Below, in pieces: positions 35,389 to 42,764 of a stretch of DNA of 64,000 bases (its first letter is position 1; every line of letters starts with the position of its first letter). Made by a program: the position numbers and the translations under genes. The stretch is from Pseudomonas lini (lineage in GTDB: Bacteria; Pseudomonadota; Gammaproteobacteria; Pseudomonadales; Pseudomonadaceae), in assembly GCF_964063345.1 (NCBI RefSeq), contig NZ_OZ061318.1, positions 4,960,001-5,024,000 of the forward strand. Reading direction: 5' to 3'. The notes below the pieces were generated by a model. It saw nothing but the letters and a program-made list of their open reading frames with translations, made no database searches and was not told the DNA's origin.

Positions 35389-36657
35389 ATGAGTATCAAC
35401 GACCAGAAAGACGACCAGGAAATCGGCCCAGCAGGCGAAAAGCTGCAGAAAGTCCTCGCCCGTATCGGCGTCGGCTCGCGCCGTGACGTAGAAGCCTGGA
35501 TCAGCCACGGCCGCATCAAGGTCAATGGCAAAGACGCCACCCTCGGCCAGCGCGTCGACCTGCATGACGCCATCACCATCGATGGCCGGGTGATCAAGCG
35601 CGAAGAAGCCGCCGAGTCGGTACGCCGCGTGATCATGTACAACAAACCCGACGGCGAAATCTGCACCCGTAACGACCCTGAAGGTCGTCCGACCGTGTTC
35701 GACAAGATGCCGCGCCCGAAAGAAGGTCGCTGGATCAACATCGGTCGTCTGGACATCAACACCACCGGTTTGCTGATGTTCACCACCGACGGTGAATTGG
35801 CCAACCGCCTGATGCACCCATCCTACGAAATGGACCGTGAATACGCGGTACGTGTACGTGGTGAAGTCGACGACGAGATGATTGAACGCCTGAAGGCAGG
35901 CGTGGTGCTCGAAGACGGCCCGGCCAAGTTCACCGACATCAAGCAGGCTCCGGGTGGCGAAGGTTTCAACCACTGGTATCACTGCGTGGTGATGGAAGGT
36001 CGTAACCGCGAAGTCCGTCGTCTGTGGGAATCCCAAGGCTTGGTGGTCAGTCGCCTGAAGCGCGTGCGTTTCGGTCCGGTGTTCCTCAACTCCGACCTGC
36101 CGATGGGCCGCTGGCGCGAAATGAGCCAGTACGAAGTCGACGTTCTGAGTGCCGAGGTCGGCCTGACGCCGGTGGCGATGCCGCAAATGAACGCCAAGAG
36201 CAAAGACAAGCTCGATCGCATGCAGCGTAAATCGTCGCGTCCGATGGGCAAGACCGAGCGCGTGCGTACGTTGCGTCCAGCAGCCGGTGGCCAGACAGCT
36301 GTTGCTCCGCGCGAATCCCGCGAGCCACAGATCGAAGGCGAACGTCCGGCCCGCAAGCCAGCGCCACGTCAGGACGGCGAGCGCGGCCCACGCACGCCAC
36401 GTCCGGCCAACGGTCGCACTGAACGTGGCGAAGGCCGTGGTGCTCCGTCCGGTGGTCGTAGCGATCGCGGCGCGCCTGCCGGTCGTGGTACGCCCGTGGC
36501 AGACCGCCCGGCCGATACCAAGCGCCCGGCCAAGCCGGCGCCGAAGAAACGTCCAGGCATCGTGCTGGTCGACCGTGACGCGCCATCGGGCAAGCGCCGC
36601 GGTGCGCCAGCCGGCTCCGGCCAGCGTCCGGGCTTTGGTCGTCGCAAGCCTGAGTAA
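35389..36657 (+). CDS. rluB: 23S rRNA pseudouridine synthase RluB with basic C-terminal tail
   Basis: 422 residues. S4 RNA-binding domain (KLQKVLARIGVGSRRDVEAW, about 14-70), then the RsuA-type catalytic domain with the nucleophilic Asp in NIGRLDINTTGLLMFTTDGE and the KPDGEICTRND, EGRNREVRRLWESQGL blocks. RluB makes Psi2605. From about residue 270 on, the protein is an Arg/Pro/Gly-rich disordered extension (GERPARKPAPRQDGERGPR and similar), probably extra rRNA contact. In E. coli the gene is likewise near yciO. Confidence 0.92.
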   Translation: MSINDQKDDQEIGPAGEKLQKVLARIGVGSRRDVEAWISHGRIKVNGKDATLGQRVDLHDAITIDGRVIKREEAAESVRRVIMYNKPDGEICTRNDPEGRPTVFDKMPRPKEGRWINIGRLDINTTGLLMFTTDGELANRLMHPSYEMDREYAVRVRGEVDDEMIERLKAGVVLEDGPAKFTDIKQAPGGEGFNHWYHCVVMEGRNREVRRLWESQGLVVSRLKRVRFGPVFLNSDLPMGRWREMSQYEVDVLSAEVGLTPVAMPQMNAKSKDKLDRMQRKSSRPMGKTERVRTLRPAAGGQTAVAPRESREPQIEGERPARKPAPRQDGERGPRTPRPANGRTERGEGRGAPSGGRSDRGAPAGRGTPVADRPADTKRPAKPAPKKRPGIVLVDRDAPSGKRRGAPAGSGQRPGFGRRKPE

Positions 36658-36678
36658 TCGGTAAGCGCTGCATGAAAA

Positions 36679-36707
36679 ACGCCATCCCTCGGGATGGCGT
36701 TTTTTTT
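36679..36707 (+). terminator. Rho-independent terminator of rluB
   Basis: ACGCCATCCC (36679-36688) pairs with GGGATGGCGT (36691-36700) and is followed by T8. An A-run precedes it, so it could work in both directions. 21 bases after the rluB stop. Confidence 0.92.
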
Positions 36708-36742
36708 GGGTCTGACAAACCGGTTTTCAGAAAGCAGGTGAA

Positions 36743-36877
36743 CCTGTGGCGAGGGAGCTTGCTCCCGCTGGGTCGCGAAGCGGCCCCAGAATCATTCACC
36801 CCGTTGTCTGGTAAACCGCGTCAGCAGGTTTTGCGGCTGCTGCGCAGCCGAGCGGGAGCAAGCTCCCTCGCCACAGG
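36743..36877. repeat. Inverted REP pair (GTGGCGAGGGAGCTTGC type)
   Basis: CCTGTGGCGAGGGAGCTTGC and its inverted copy ending GCTCCCTCGCCACAGG enclose about 95 bases, with inner GGTCGCGAAGCGGCC and GGCTGCTGCGCAGCC stems. It ends 13 bases past the stop of the minus-strand M29-like gene. Confidence 0.85.
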
Positions 36878-36889
36878 GTCAGGTGTTGC

Positions 36890-37855
36890 TTAAAACACAA
36901 ACCGTCCATCAAACAGCGGGTCATCATCCAGCGCCAACACGCCACCGGAGAAGATCAGGTCCAAATGATGGCTGCCCTTGGCGCCACCGCCCAGCCCAAG
37001 GTGCAAGCCGCAATGGCGCTCCTCGAACCCGGCATTGCGCGCATACAAATCTTTCACGCCTTCGTTGGTGCCGATCCCCAACTCCTCGATTCGCCGATTG
37101 GACGGATTGGCGTCCAGGTACTTGTTGAAGTCATGTTCCAGCCCCGGCACATCGGTGGCGATTTTGCTGATGGTCGAGTTCTCTATCCACAACTCCAGCG
37201 GTGACGCCAATACGCCGTACTTGCGGGCAAATGGAATCGTGCTGAGGAAAGTCCCCATAAACTTCACCCGCCCATTAATGGCCTCGCTATGAGTCGCGAT
37301 CTCGCCGGGCGCCAGGTCGAAGTTGCCGATACCGTTGATGTCGGTCCACTTCTTGATACTGCTCAAGGGTGTTTCGAACCACGACCCATGATCATCTTTG
37401 AAACTCAGGGTGGTGGCGTGAGACATGCGCTGGATCAAGTGGCTGTTCAACCCGGCAATTCGCTGCGGGGTGACACTGAAGGTGTCGTAGAAGTAATCGC
37501 CGTAATCCTTGAACAGCAATGACTTCTTCCAGTTCTGCGCCATCACGCCTTGCAGCGCACGGACAAAGTCCGGGCCGTCGGGACGCGGGTTGGGCAGGGT
37601 GGAAGAATCGTAGAAGAAAATGTACAGATCGCTGTCGGTAATCGCCTGGGTCAGCAATTGCGTGGGTTCGAGGTCCAGGCGCATCGCGCTGAAGCTGAAC
37701 CGTGGGCTGTTACCGGCCTGTTCGGCGATGGCGCAGGTGTGTGCCTCGTAATCAGCGGTATGGCCGAGCAAAACCTTCGCCGGGTTGATACCGGCAACGG
37801 CAGGGTGATGTTCGAGGTAGTAAAGGAAATGCGAGATGGCGCGTTGCTTATCCAT
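36890..37855 (-). CDS. M29 aminopeptidase-like metalloprotein next to a small-peptide gene
   Basis: 321 residues, no signal peptide or membrane helix. The C-terminal half carries the ligand pattern of M29 (aminopeptidase T/AmpS) proteins: Glu185 in LAPGEIATHSEAI, Glu258 in IEELGIGTNEGV, His285 in RHCGLHLGLGGG, and His297/Asp299 in SHHLDLIFSGG. The first half is poorly recognisable. The same fold serves non-peptidases such as NicX dioxygenase, so catalysis is not certain. GGGAGG lies 6-11 bases before the ATG at 37855. It is the second gene after a 45-codon peptide gene, with a hairpin between. Processing of that peptide is an attractive but unproven role. Confidence 0.7.
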   Translation of the reverse strand: MDKQRAISHFLYYLEHHPAVAGINPAKVLLGHTADYEAHTCAIAEQAGNSPRFSFSAMRLDLEPTQLLTQAITDSDLYIFFYDSSTLPNPRPDGPDFVRALQGVMAQNWKKSLLFKDYGDYFYDTFSVTPQRIAGLNSHLIQRMSHATTLSFKDDHGSWFETPLSSIKKWTDINGIGNFDLAPGEIATHSEAINGRVKFMGTFLSTIPFARKYGVLASPLELWIENSTISKIATDVPGLEHDFNKYLDANPSNRRIEELGIGTNEGVKDLYARNAGFEERHCGLHLGLGGGAKGSHHLDLIFSGGVLALDDDPLFDGRFVF

Positions 37856-37883
37856 GTAGTCCTCCCTGACAAACCGAGAAAGT

Positions 37884-37914
37884 GGCAGGCACGACCGGCC
37901 GGATCGTGCCTGCC
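37884..37914 (-). terminator. Perfect hairpin between the peptide gene and the M29-like gene
   Basis: GGCAGGCACGA (37884-37894) and TCGTGCCTGCC (37904-37914) form an 11-bp perfect stem with a 9-nt loop. It begins 8 bases after the peptide stop. The minus-strand sequence after it is only partly T-rich, so it probably attenuates rather than ends transcription, giving more peptide mRNA than enzyme mRNA. Confidence 0.75.
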
Positions 37915-37922
37915 GGGATGTC

Positions 37923-38060
37923 TTACAGAGGCCACATCGCCGTGCCGAACGGAACAACCGCGTCGGCTTGCATCATTTCGACGGCGGCATCATGGGTTGG
38001 GGCTTCAAACCAATCGTCCAGTTGCAGTTCAGTGTCCAAGTCTTTGTCCAGTGCTTGCAT
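37923..38060 (-). CDS. 45-residue acidic peptide, candidate precursor peptide
   Basis: The ATG at 38060 has AGGAG 9 bases upstream. The product is 45 residues: MQALDKDLDTELQLDDWFEA at the start, an HDAAVEMMQADAVV middle, and a VVPFGTAMWPL C-terminus. It has eight Asp and four Glu against one Lys and no Arg, and no Cys. The acidic, helix-prone N-terminal half and a hydrophobic C-terminal end resemble the leader/core organisation of ribosomal precursor peptides, but no known family is recognised. It precedes the M29-like gene on the same strand with an intervening hairpin. Confidence 0.7.
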   Translation of the reverse strand: MQALDKDLDTELQLDDWFEAPTHDAAVEMMQADAVVPFGTAMWPL

Positions 38061-38194
38061 GGTGAATCTCCTAGATGATTTCTTCGGTAAGAACACTTTT
38101 GATAAGAGCAGTGGCGTGCTTTTCACTCGTTGAACAGCGCGTCAACGTGCCGGTCGATGCGGCTCGGCAAGTCGCTGAAAACCTAGTTCACAGG

Positions 38195-38224
38195 GTTTTA
38201 GAATGCAAAAAAATAATTGAACAA
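38195..38224 (-). promoter_or_regulatory. Possible promoter of the peptide/M29-like operon
   Basis: On the minus strand TTGTTC (38224-38219) and TAAAAC (38200-38195) are 18 bases apart inside an A/T tract, about 135 bases before the peptide ATG. The match to sigma-70 hexamers is moderate. Confidence 0.35.
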
Positions 38225-38376
38225 TTTTCATTTGAACTATTTATTCCATTTTTCGAAAGCCAGTTTTCTTAATAAAAAACAGAAAACTAAGCAGGACATT
38301 TCCTTAGGAAGCTTCCTATCGTCAATTTACAGTCAGTGACCTCTTGGATCTGATTTGGAAAACTTGCGTTACGCCT

Positions 38377-38394
38377 TGTAAATAAAACGTTACG
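38377..38394. promoter_or_regulatory. PhhR/TyrR-type box upstream of aroP
   Basis: TGTAAA-TAAAAC-GTTACG fits the TGTAAA-N6-TTTACA box of TyrR/PhhR with changes only in the right half. The same right half (GTTACG) occurs in the box between phhA and phhR at 45612-45629. An extra GTTACG lies at 38368-38373. This suggests aroP, or the transcript leading to it, belongs to the PhhR regulon. Confidence 0.55.
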
Positions 38395-38569
38395 AAAACC
38401 CGTCTCAAACCCCATGGAATGCTGCCGAGGAAAGGTCTGTAAGGAAAACCTTCCGCCAACCGCCGGGTTTGTGGTCTTCAAGGGCTCTGGCACGCTTGTT
38501 TCAGCAGCGTATGAAGGGTGAGATGCGCCCCATGCCTGTCGTGCAGGTGCATAACAAGAAGGAGGCGCA

Positions 38570-38716
38570 ATGAACGCCGTGACTCATCTCCATCTCTCCC
38601 CAAAGGGCGATTTTTCCGCTGCCCTTATCGATGACCTGCAAAGGTCTGACTCAATTTTTGCAGTCGCCCGAGACCCTCGAGGCGGACACAGGCAATCCCG
38701 GCAACCGACGCGCTGA
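38570..38716 (+). CDS. 48-codon ORF with strong ribosome site in the aroP leader region
   Basis: AAGAAGGAGG ends 5 bases before the ATG at 38570. The product begins MNAVTHLHLSPKGDFSAALI and ends in a basic tail HRQSRQPTR. The first 30 residues look like a genuine protein start, while the tail (RDPRGGHRQSRQ) looks out of frame, as if a longer gene had been truncated or shifted. It could be a decayed gene or a regulatory upstream ORF. No family recognised. Confidence 0.45.
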   Translation: MNAVTHLHLSPKGDFSAALIDDLQRSDSIFAVARDPRGGHRQSRQPTR

Positions 38717-38727
38717 TCCAGCGGTGT

Positions 38728-38756
38728 CTGGCAGCAGGGGGTTACAGGTGTACAAT
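38728..38756 (+). promoter_or_regulatory. Candidate aroP-proximal promoter
   Basis: CTGGCA (38728-38733) and TACAAT (38751-38756) are separated by 17 bases, a fair sigma-70 match. A start near 38763 would give a leader of about 245 bases containing the 20-codon ORF. Confidence 0.4.
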
Positions 38757-38884
38757 GCGCCGCGTTTTAACTGTGACCTTCTGCGCAATCGCGCAAACCT
38801 CAAGGCTATCCGCCTTGTTCACTCCGCCGCGTCACGAGCGTGTCGGGTTCGATTTCGTCACAGATAAAAACAAACAGGTGACGC

Positions 38885-38947
38885 ATGACTGTCGTAAAAA
38901 CGCTGAACTCCTGGTGCCTGCGCTGGGGTTTGATCGGCGCTGCTTGA
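38885..38947 (+). CDS. 20-codon leader peptide with Trp codons upstream of aroP
   Basis: ATG at 38885 follows AGGTGAC. The peptide has 20 residues, MTVVKTLNSWCLRWGLIGAA, with Trp at positions 10 and 14. It ends 60 bases before the aroP ATG. The gene encodes an aromatic amino acid permease, so Trp codons in a short ORF within a foldable leader suggest translational sensing. The peptide is not known to me and could be fortuitous. Confidence 0.45.
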   Translation: MTVVKTLNSWCLRWGLIGAA

Positions 38948-38989
38948 AATCGCAACTGAGCAGCAACGTCTACTGAACATCATCAAACC
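38927..38989 (+). promoter_or_regulatory. Nested RNA structure linking the leader ORF to the aroP start region
   Basis: GGTTTGAT (38927-38934, inside the leader ORF right after its second Trp codon) is exactly complementary to ATCAAACC (38982-38989, just before the aroP ribosome-binding region). Nested inside, GCTGCT (38939-38944) pairs with AGCAGC (38959-38964). A ribosome on the leader ORF would cover the left arm of the outer stem. Alternative folding was not computed. Confidence 0.5.
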
Positions 38990-39007
38990 TTGCGTGAGAC
39001 CTTTTTC

Positions 39008-40429
39008 ATGAGTGGACAAAACTCGCATTCAGGCGAGCTGAAACGCGGCCTGAAAAATCGCCATATTCAACTGATCGCCCTCGGTGGCGCGATCGGTACC
39101 GGGTTGTTCCTCGGCTCGGCAGGCGTGCTCAAATCCGCCGGCCCGTCGATGATCCTCGGCTACGCCATCTGCGGCTTCATTGCTTTCATGATCATGCGCC
39201 AACTCGGCGAAATGATTGTCGAAGAGCCGGTCGCTGGTTCGTTCAGCCACTTCGCCCACAAATACTGGGGCGGTTTTGCCGGTTTCCTGTCGGGCTGGAA
39301 CTGCTGGATTCTGTACATCCTGGTGGGCATGTCGGAGCTGACCGCGGTCGGCAAATACATTCACTACTGGGCGCCGGATATCCCGACTTGGGTATCGGCA
39401 GCCGGGTTCTTCGTATTGATCAACCTGATCAACCTGGCCAACGTCAAAGTCTTCGGTGAGGCCGAGTTCTGGTTCGCGATCATCAAGGTTGTGGCGATTG
39501 TCGGCATGATTGCCCTGGGCAGCTATTTGCTGGTCAGCGGCCATGGCGGCCCGCAAGCCTCGGTGACCAACCTGTGGGAACACGGCGGTTTCTTCCCGAA
39601 CGGCGTCAGCGGTCTGGTGATGGCCATGGCGATCATCATGTTCTCCTTCGGCGGTCTGGAAATGCTTGGTTTCACCGCCGCTGAAGCCGACAAGCCGAAA
39701 ACCGTGATCCCGAAAGCGATCAATCAGGTGATCTACCGGATCCTGATTTTCTACATCGGTGCGCTGGTAGTCCTGCTGTCGCTGACCCCTTGGGACAGTC
39801 TGTTGGCAACCCTGAATGCTTCCGGCGACGCTTATAGCGGCAGCCCGTTCGTGCAAGTGTTCTCGATGCTCGGCAGCAACACCGCCGCGCACATTCTCAA
39901 CTTCGTGGTCCTGACCGCGGCGCTGTCGGTGTACAACAGCGGCACCTACTGCAACAGCCGCATGCTGCTGGGCATGGCCGAGCAGGGCGATGCGCCGAAG
40001 GCCTTGTCGAAGATCGACAAGCGTGGCGTGCCGGTGCGTTCGATCCTGGCGTCGGCCGCTGTGACGTTGATCGCGGTGTTGCTGAACTACCTGATCCCGC
40101 AAAACGCGCTGGAACTGTTGATGTCGTTGGTTGTGGCCACCCTGGTAATCAACTGGGCGATGATCAGCTTCTCGCACTTCAAGTTCCGCCAGCACATGAA
40201 CAAGACCAAACAGACGCCGTTGTTCAAGGCCCTGTGGTACCCGTACGGCAACTATGTTTGCCTGGCGTTCGTGGTGTTCATCCTTGGCGTGATGCTGCTG
40301 ATCCCGGGGATCCAGATCTCGGTGTATGCGATCCCGGTGTGGGTCGCGTTCATGTGGGTCTGCTACGGCATCAAGAACAAGCGCAGCGCCCAGCAGGCGT
40401 TGCAGGCTGCAGGTTCCGCTGCCAAGTAA
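39008..40429 (+). CDS. aroP: Aromatic amino acid permease AroP
   Basis: 473 residues with twelve membrane helices of the APC amino-acid permease family. LKRGLKNRHIQLIALGGAIG with GTGLFLGSAG is the family's first-helix signature, EEPVAGSFSHFAHKYWGGFA and FSFGGLEMLGFTAAEADKPK are typical of AroP/PheP. It imports Phe, Tyr and Trp by proton symport. The ATG at 39008 is taken; a TTG at 38990 would extend it by six residues. A long leader with a PhhR-type box lies upstream, and the Phe catabolic genes lie 3 kb downstream. Confidence 0.9.
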   Translation: MSGQNSHSGELKRGLKNRHIQLIALGGAIGTGLFLGSAGVLKSAGPSMILGYAICGFIAFMIMRQLGEMIVEEPVAGSFSHFAHKYWGGFAGFLSGWNCWILYILVGMSELTAVGKYIHYWAPDIPTWVSAAGFFVLINLINLANVKVFGEAEFWFAIIKVVAIVGMIALGSYLLVSGHGGPQASVTNLWEHGGFFPNGVSGLVMAMAIIMFSFGGLEMLGFTAAEADKPKTVIPKAINQVIYRILIFYIGALVVLLSLTPWDSLLATLNASGDAYSGSPFVQVFSMLGSNTAAHILNFVVLTAALSVYNSGTYCNSRMLLGMAEQGDAPKALSKIDKRGVPVRSILASAAVTLIAVLLNYLIPQNALELLMSLVVATLVINWAMISFSHFKFRQHMNKTKQTPLFKALWYPYGNYVCLAFVVFILGVMLLIPGIQISVYAIPVWVAFMWVCYGIKNKRSAQQALQAAGSAAK

Positions 40430-40447
40430 GTGCAAAGCGCAGAAACA

Positions 40448-40474
40448 ACAAACCCGGCCATGTGCCGGGTTTGT
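40448..40474 (+). terminator. Terminator after aroP
   Basis: ACAAACCCGGC (40448-40458) pairs with GCCGGGTTTGT (40464-40474), 11 bp with a 5-nt loop, 19 bases after the aroP stop. The T-content comes mainly from the stem end. Confidence 0.8.
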
Positions 40475-40497
40475 CATTTATAGGGTCCATACAAAAT

Positions 40498-40591
40498 CCT
40501 GTGGGAGCGTGGCTTGCCCGCGATTCAGGCGCCGCGGTTCATCAGGCATACCGCGTTATCGTTCATCGCGGGCAAGCCACGCTCCCACAGG
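40498..40591. repeat. Inverted REP pair (GTGGGAGCGTGGCTTGCC type)
   Basis: CCTGTGGGAGCGTGGCTTGC and its exact inverted copy enclose about 50 bases between aroP and arfB. Confidence 0.88.
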
Positions 40592-40651
40592 GGCCGCATT
40601 CATTCTGTCTATTCGCGGTATCCTTCTAGTTCTGAATACGGACTTTTTTCC

Positions 40652-41065
40652 ATGCTGGTGATTTCCAACAATGTGCATCTGCCGGATGCCGAGATCGAGT
40701 TGACGGCCATTCGTGCGCAAGGCGCCGGTGGGCAGAACGTCAACAAGGTCTCCAGCGCCGTGCACCTGCGCTTCGACATTCCGGCCTCGTCCTTGCCCGA
40801 GTTCTACAAGGAACGGCTGCTGGCGCTGCGTGACAGTCGCATCACCAGCGAAGGTGTGTTGATCATCAAGGCCCAGCAGTACCGCACGCAGGAGCAGAAC
40901 CGCGCCGATGCGCTGGAGCGGTTGACCGAGTTGATTCTCAGCGCCATCAAAGTGGAAAAGAAACGCCGCCCGACCAAGCCGACCCTCGGTTCGAAGAAGC
41001 GTCGACTCGAATCCAAGACCAAGCGTGGCAGCATCAAGGCAGGGCGTGGCAAGGTGGATTTCTAA
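40652..41065 (+). CDS. arfB: Alternative ribosome-rescue factor ArfB (YaeJ)
   Basis: 137 residues. The catalytic GGQ lies in [20 protein letters not shown], and the C-terminal tail is basic and rich in Lys/Arg ([19 protein letters not shown]), which inserts in the empty mRNA channel of stalled ribosomes. It hydrolyses peptidyl-tRNA on non-stop complexes. The ATG at 40652 fits the family N-terminus. The stop overlaps the convergent MFS gene by four bases. Confidence 0.92.
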   Translation: MLVISNNVHLPDAEIELTAIRAQGAGGQNVNKVSSAVHLRFDIPASSLPEFYKERLLALRDSRITSEGVLIIKAQQYRTQEQNRADALERLTELILSAIKVEKKRRPTKPTLGSKKRRLESKTKRGSIKAGRGKVDF

Positions 41066-42261
41066 CGCGCTTCTCTTTCTTCGCGATACTTGGGTGCCTG
41101 CCGGTACAGATAAACGCTCAGCATCAATCCGCTCAAAGCGGCGAGGGCGGCAAACAGGAAGATCGAGGCAAAACCGAACCCCGCTGCAATCGCACCCGCC
41201 AGCGGTCCGGTAATCCCCAGCGACAAATCGATAAACAGTGAATACGCCCCAACCGCCGCGCCACGGCTGGAGGCGGGCACCAGGTTGACCGCTTCCACGC
41301 CCAACGCCGGGAACACCAGTGAGAAGCCGAAACCGCTCAGCGCCGCGCCGGCCAGTGCCCAATGGGCATCGGGTGCCAGCCACAGCAGCAGTAACCCGAG
41401 GGTTTCAACCGAGAGGCAGGCAATCGCCACGCGAAAGCCGCCGAGGCGGTTGATCAGGTTACCGAACAGCAATCGCGCACCGATGAAACTGGCGCCGAAC
41501 AGGCTCAGGCACAGCACCGCGTTGGACCAGTGCTGAGTGGCGTAATACAGGGTAATGAATGTGGCGATGGTGCCAAAGCCGATGGAACCCAAGGCCAGAC
41601 CGCAGCCGTGAGGCAGCACGCGCCCCAGCACATGCATGAACGGCAGGCGTTCGCCGACAACGATCGGTGCAGCGGTTTTTGGCCAGGCCAGCGCCAAGCC
41701 CAGAACGGCCAGCAGCACGATGCTCACGCCCATGCTCCACAAACCCAGTTGACTCACCAGCAGCACCCCCAGCGGCGCGCCGACCGCCAGCGCGCCGTAA
41801 CTGGCGATGCCGTTCCAGGAAATGACTTTGGCGGTATTCGCCGCGCCGACCCGGCCGATGCCCCAGCCGATCGAGCCGGAACCGACCAGGCTTTCCGCGC
41901 TGCCGAGCACCAGTCGGCCGATCAACAGGCTGATCAGGCTCAACATGGGCAGGCTTTGCGTCCAGGCCGAAATCAACATGAATACACCGCTCAAACCGCA
42001 GCCGGCGAGGCCATACATCACCGCCAGTTTGCTGCCCTTGTTATCGATGATGCGCCCGGCGTAAGGGCGGCTGAGCAGGGTGGCGAGGTATTGCACGCTG
42101 ATTACCAGCCCGGCGATCACGGCGCCGAAACCGAGGTCGCTGTGGACATAGCCCGGCAATACGGCCAGGGGAATGCCGATATTCAGGTAACCGATGAACG
42201 TGAACAGGACAATGGAGACGACTTGCAGCGTGACCGCCATGGGGCGCTGGGTTTCTGACAT
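41062..42261 (-). CDS. MFS transporter, YhhS/YfcJ-like
   Basis: 399 residues and twelve hydrophobic helices. The first loop [20 protein letters not shown] is the MFS A-motif in the YhhS/YfcJ form. [23 protein letters not shown] sequence in helices 4-5 and a short basic tail complete the picture. Substrate unknown; related proteins export sugars or drugs. The start MSETQRP at 42261 is preferred to the Met at 42276. Confidence 0.85.
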   Translation of the reverse strand: MSETQRPMAVTLQVVSIVLFTFIGYLNIGIPLAVLPGYVHSDLGFGAVIAGLVISVQYLATLLSRPYAGRIIDNKGSKLAVMYGLAGCGLSGVFMLISAWTQSLPMLSLISLLIGRLVLGSAESLVGSGSIGWGIGRVGAANTAKVISWNGIASYGALAVGAPLGVLLVSQLGLWSMGVSIVLLAVLGLALAWPKTAAPIVVGERLPFMHVLGRVLPHGCGLALGSIGFGTIATFITLYYATQHWSNAVLCLSLFGASFIGARLLFGNLINRLGGFRVAIACLSVETLGLLLLWLAPDAHWALAGAALSGFGFSLVFPALGVEAVNLVPASSRGAAVGAYSLFIDLSLGITGPLAGAIAAGFGFASIFLFAALAALSGLMLSVYLYRQAPKYREEREAR

Positions 42262-42365
42262 GGGTAAAAGGTCCACGGGGCAGCTGGATAGATAGGCTGC
42301 TTATGATAGCGGCGCGGACGGTCGCGGGGCGTGGAAAAGTAAAACTATTTGCCGGATGGGGATAA

Positions 42366-42560
42366 TCAGGATTTTGCGGGGGCAACCAATTGCGTCGTGA
42401 CCAAGGCAGCCAAGGCGTTTTCTTCGCTGCCGAAGCGGGCGAGCAGGGCGGCTTGTTTCTCGGGGGAAAGGCGGTTCCAGATCTCGATCATCTTCTCGGC
42501 GGTGCCGATCAGGACGCTGGCCTGAGCCTCGTTGAATGTGACGCTGGATTCATCGGTCAT
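42366..42560 (-). CDS. Small helical protein of unknown function
   Basis: 64 residues from the ATG at 42560 (the codon at 42572 is TTG). The product is a helical hairpin type: ASVLIGTAEKMIEIWNRLSP and EKQAALLARFGSEENALAAL. Its ribosome site is weak. It lies between the MFS gene and a second small minus-strand gene. No family recognised, but codon use looks like the rest of the genome. Confidence 0.65.
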   Translation of the reverse strand: MTDESSVTFNEAQASVLIGTAEKMIEIWNRLSPEKQAALLARFGSEENALAALVTTQLVAPAKS

Positions 42561-42632
42561 GGGAAAGCTCAAGGTTCAGGCGGTGTGGAAAGCGCATATT
42601 AGCGCTTTCCACACGGTCTGGTCGTGCAGGTA

Positions 42633-42764
42633 TCAGTCTTCGCTGTCGGCCTGGCGGCGTTCAGGTGCTTCTTTCGTCTCGGGCTGTTGGGCACCGGCTT
42701 GTTGCGTGGTTGTCTGCTCAGTTTCGTGCAGGCTTGGGAAGGGGAGATTAGGGATCTCGTGCAT
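42633..42764 (-). CDS. 43-residue hydrophilic peptide
   Basis: AGGAG ends 9 bases before the ATG at 42764. The product begins MHEIPNLPFPSLHETEQTTT and continues into a Gln/Glu/Ala-rich disordered tail ending RRQADSED. No membrane segment or Cys. The good ribosome site and uniform composition suggest a real gene. Confidence 0.55.
   Translation of the reverse strand: MHEIPNLPFPSLHETEQTTTQQAGAQQPETKEAPERRQADSED

Larger units (their letters stand above)
38061..38569. other. AT-rich control region between the peptide cassette and the aroP leader
   Basis: About 510 bases, distinctly lower in GC than the neighbours. It holds a possible minus-strand promoter for the peptide gene (listed separately), an inverted repeat AAAACC/GGTTTT at 38178-38183/38194-38199 around its -10, a perfect 8-base inverted repeat AGTTTTCT/AGAAAACT at 38262-38269/38281-38288, and a PhhR/TyrR-type box at 38377-38394. 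Short frames here have no ribosome sites and are not called. Confidence 0.6.

Noticed and set aside
38287..38493. 68-codon minus-strand ORF in the aroP upstream region
   Set aside because: No ribosome site, atypical composition, and it covers the PhhR-type box.
39029..40477. 482-codon minus-strand frame opposite aroP
   Set aside because: His/Asp/Gln/Arg-rich shadow of a hydrophobic permease gene; no domain.
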